Assembly: GCA_965546615.1 (NCBI GenBank)
Contig: CBEUVQ010000063.1
Span: 1-6,776, forward strand
Reading direction: 5' to 3'
DNA length: 6,776 nt
Origin: CBEUVQ01 sp965546615
GTDB lineage: Bacteria > Bacillota > Desulfotomaculia > Desulfotomaculales > Desulfohalotomaculaceae
Position 1 is the first letter of the stretch, and each line of letters starts with the position of its first letter. Of this stretch, positions 6,131 to 6,776 are shown piece by piece. The notes beneath the pieces are model-generated. The model was not told the DNA's origin. It made no database searches and saw nothing but the letters and a program-made list of their open reading frames with translations. Position numbers and translations under genes: made by a program.

Positions 6131-6156
6131 CAGCTCAATCCGCCGGATTAACTCTG
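6131..6156 (-). terminator. Weak candidate terminator of polC
   Basis: About 14 nt after the polC stop, the minus strand can fold with TTAATCC pairing GGATTGA around a GGC loop (7 bp, one G-U). A CAG/CTG pairing extends the stem beyond a small internal loop. The following bases TGTATATATTATCC are A/T-rich but not a proper U tract. A clean T6 run occurs only further on, at 6061-6066, without a good hairpin directly before it. Some transcription from polC may therefore read into rimP. Confidence 0.35.
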
Positions 6157-6170
6157 CCCGGTGTTTTGTT

Positions 6171-6776
6171 TTAAAATAAACTGAGCTGATCGGTTTCTTC
6201 CATGCCATCCAAACAGCCGTGCTGCTGTAAAATCTCTATTACCGTTTTAGATACTTTTGCCCGTTTTCGCAAATCTTCAATTGATGTAAACGGTGCTTCC
6301 TGCCGAGCCTGTACTATGTTGTTTGCTGCAGCCGTCCCTAAGCCCTGCAGGGAAGCTAACGGCGGCAGCAGCTGCCCCTCTACAATTAAAAACCTGGTGG
6401 CATCAGAATCATTTAAACTCACCCGCTTAAAGCTGATGCCGCGGGCATACATCTCTAAAGCAACTTCTAAAATAGTGAGCAGGTTTTTTTCTTTAGTAGA
6501 AGCAGCTACACCTTTTGCTTCAATTTGTTCAATCGCCTGCAGCACTGCCTGCTGACCGCGTACAATAAGATCGGCATCGAAGTCATCAGCTCGCACAGTA
6601 AAATAAGTCGCGTAAAACGCTTCAGGATAGTTCACTTTAAACCATGCAATGCGGAAAGCCATCATTACGTAAGCGGTAGCGTGCGCTTTTGGAAACATGT
6701 ATTTAATTTTGCGGCAGGATTCGATATACCATTCCGGCACACCATGCTGCAGCATTATCTCCGCTTCTTCATCAGC
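6171..6776 (-). CDS. polC: DNA polymerase III alpha subunit, Gram-positive PolC type (5' part missing)
   Basis: The frame is open to the right window edge and gives the last 201 residues of a protein that is normally about 1430 residues long. PolC is the replicative polymerase of Firmicutes with a built-in 3'-5' exonuclease; the polymerase core and exonuclease lie outside the window. Visible is the very conserved block WYIESCRKIKYMFPKAHATAY (residues 17-37), then FRIAWFKVNYPEAFYATYFTVRADDFD. A helix-hairpin-helix segment follows near the C-terminus (LASLQGLGTAAANNIVQAR, then FTSIEDLRKRAKVSKTVIEIL). The protein ends in QLSLF, the C-terminal sliding-clamp (beta) binding motif of PolC. The ATG at 6755 is an internal Met, not a start. 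The neighbouring rimP operon is the standard downstream neighbour in this phylum. Confidence 0.98.
   Translation of the reverse strand, partial: ADEEAEIMLQHGVPEWYIESCRKIKYMFPKAHATAYVMMAFRIAWFKVNYPEAFYATYFTVRADDFDADLIVRGQQAVLQAIEQIEAKGVAASTKEKNLLTILEVALEMYARGISFKRVSLNDSDATRFLIVEGQLLPPLASLQGLGTAAANNIVQARQEAPFTSIEDLRKRAKVSKTVIEILQQHGCLDGMEETDQLSLF

Noticed and set aside
5939..6208. 89-residue minus-strand open frame across the polC-rimP gap
   Set aside because: It begins inside the polC 3' end in another frame, has no recognisable motif, and runs through the promoter and leader hairpin. The promoter and hairpin explain this stretch better.
6202..6555. 117-residue plus-strand open frame
   Set aside because: It is antisense to strongly conserved polC codons and shows no family motif or start signal.

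Overview
The window is a stretch of core information-processing genes from a low-to-moderate GC Gram-positive bacterium. All genes lie on the minus strand, so transcription runs from high to low coordinates. In order of transcription they are: the 3' end of polC, a 244-bp intergenic region, then rimP, nusA, ylxR, ylxQ (L7Ae-type), infB, rbfA and the 5' part of nrnA (DHH phosphoesterase), which runs off the left edge. Gram-positive PolC directly upstream of rimP-nusA-ylxR-ylxQ-infB-rbfA points to Firmicutes. The DHH oligoribonuclease gene directly after rbfA, with no ylxP between infB and rbfA, suggests class Clostridia (Peptococcaceae-like) rather than Bacillus. This placement comes from family and gene-order knowledge, not from a database search.

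Region by region (right to left): 6776-6171 holds the last 201 residues of PolC, ending in a QLSLF clamp-binding tail. 6170-5924 is the only real non-coding gap. It holds a weak candidate polC terminator (6131-6156), a strong SigA-type promoter with an extended -10 and a 17-nt spacer (6030-6058), and a perfect 12-bp hairpin (5975-6001) followed by an interrupted T-rich tract, which is a candidate attenuator of the operon. From 5923 to 1 the genes are packed with gaps of at most about 51 bp or with short overlaps (ylxR/ylxQ 11 bp, rbfA/nrnA 8 bp). No internal promoter or terminator was seen, so this looks like one operon.

The genes work together in transcription-translation coupling and ribosome assembly. 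NusA controls pausing and termination. RimP and RbfA mature the 30S subunit. IF2 loads initiator tRNA. YlxR and YlxQ are small RNA-binding proteins. NrnA degrades the nano-RNAs left by RNA turnover. The leader hairpin fits the known theme of nusA operons regulating themselves through termination.

I find no mobile element, CRISPR, tRNA/rRNA, defence system or other new system here. The points most worth a second look are the leader attenuator, the acidic Tyr-rich NusA tail, the long N/Q/H/G/K-rich IF2 linker, and the YlxR-YlxQ pair as a possible RNase P-linked module.
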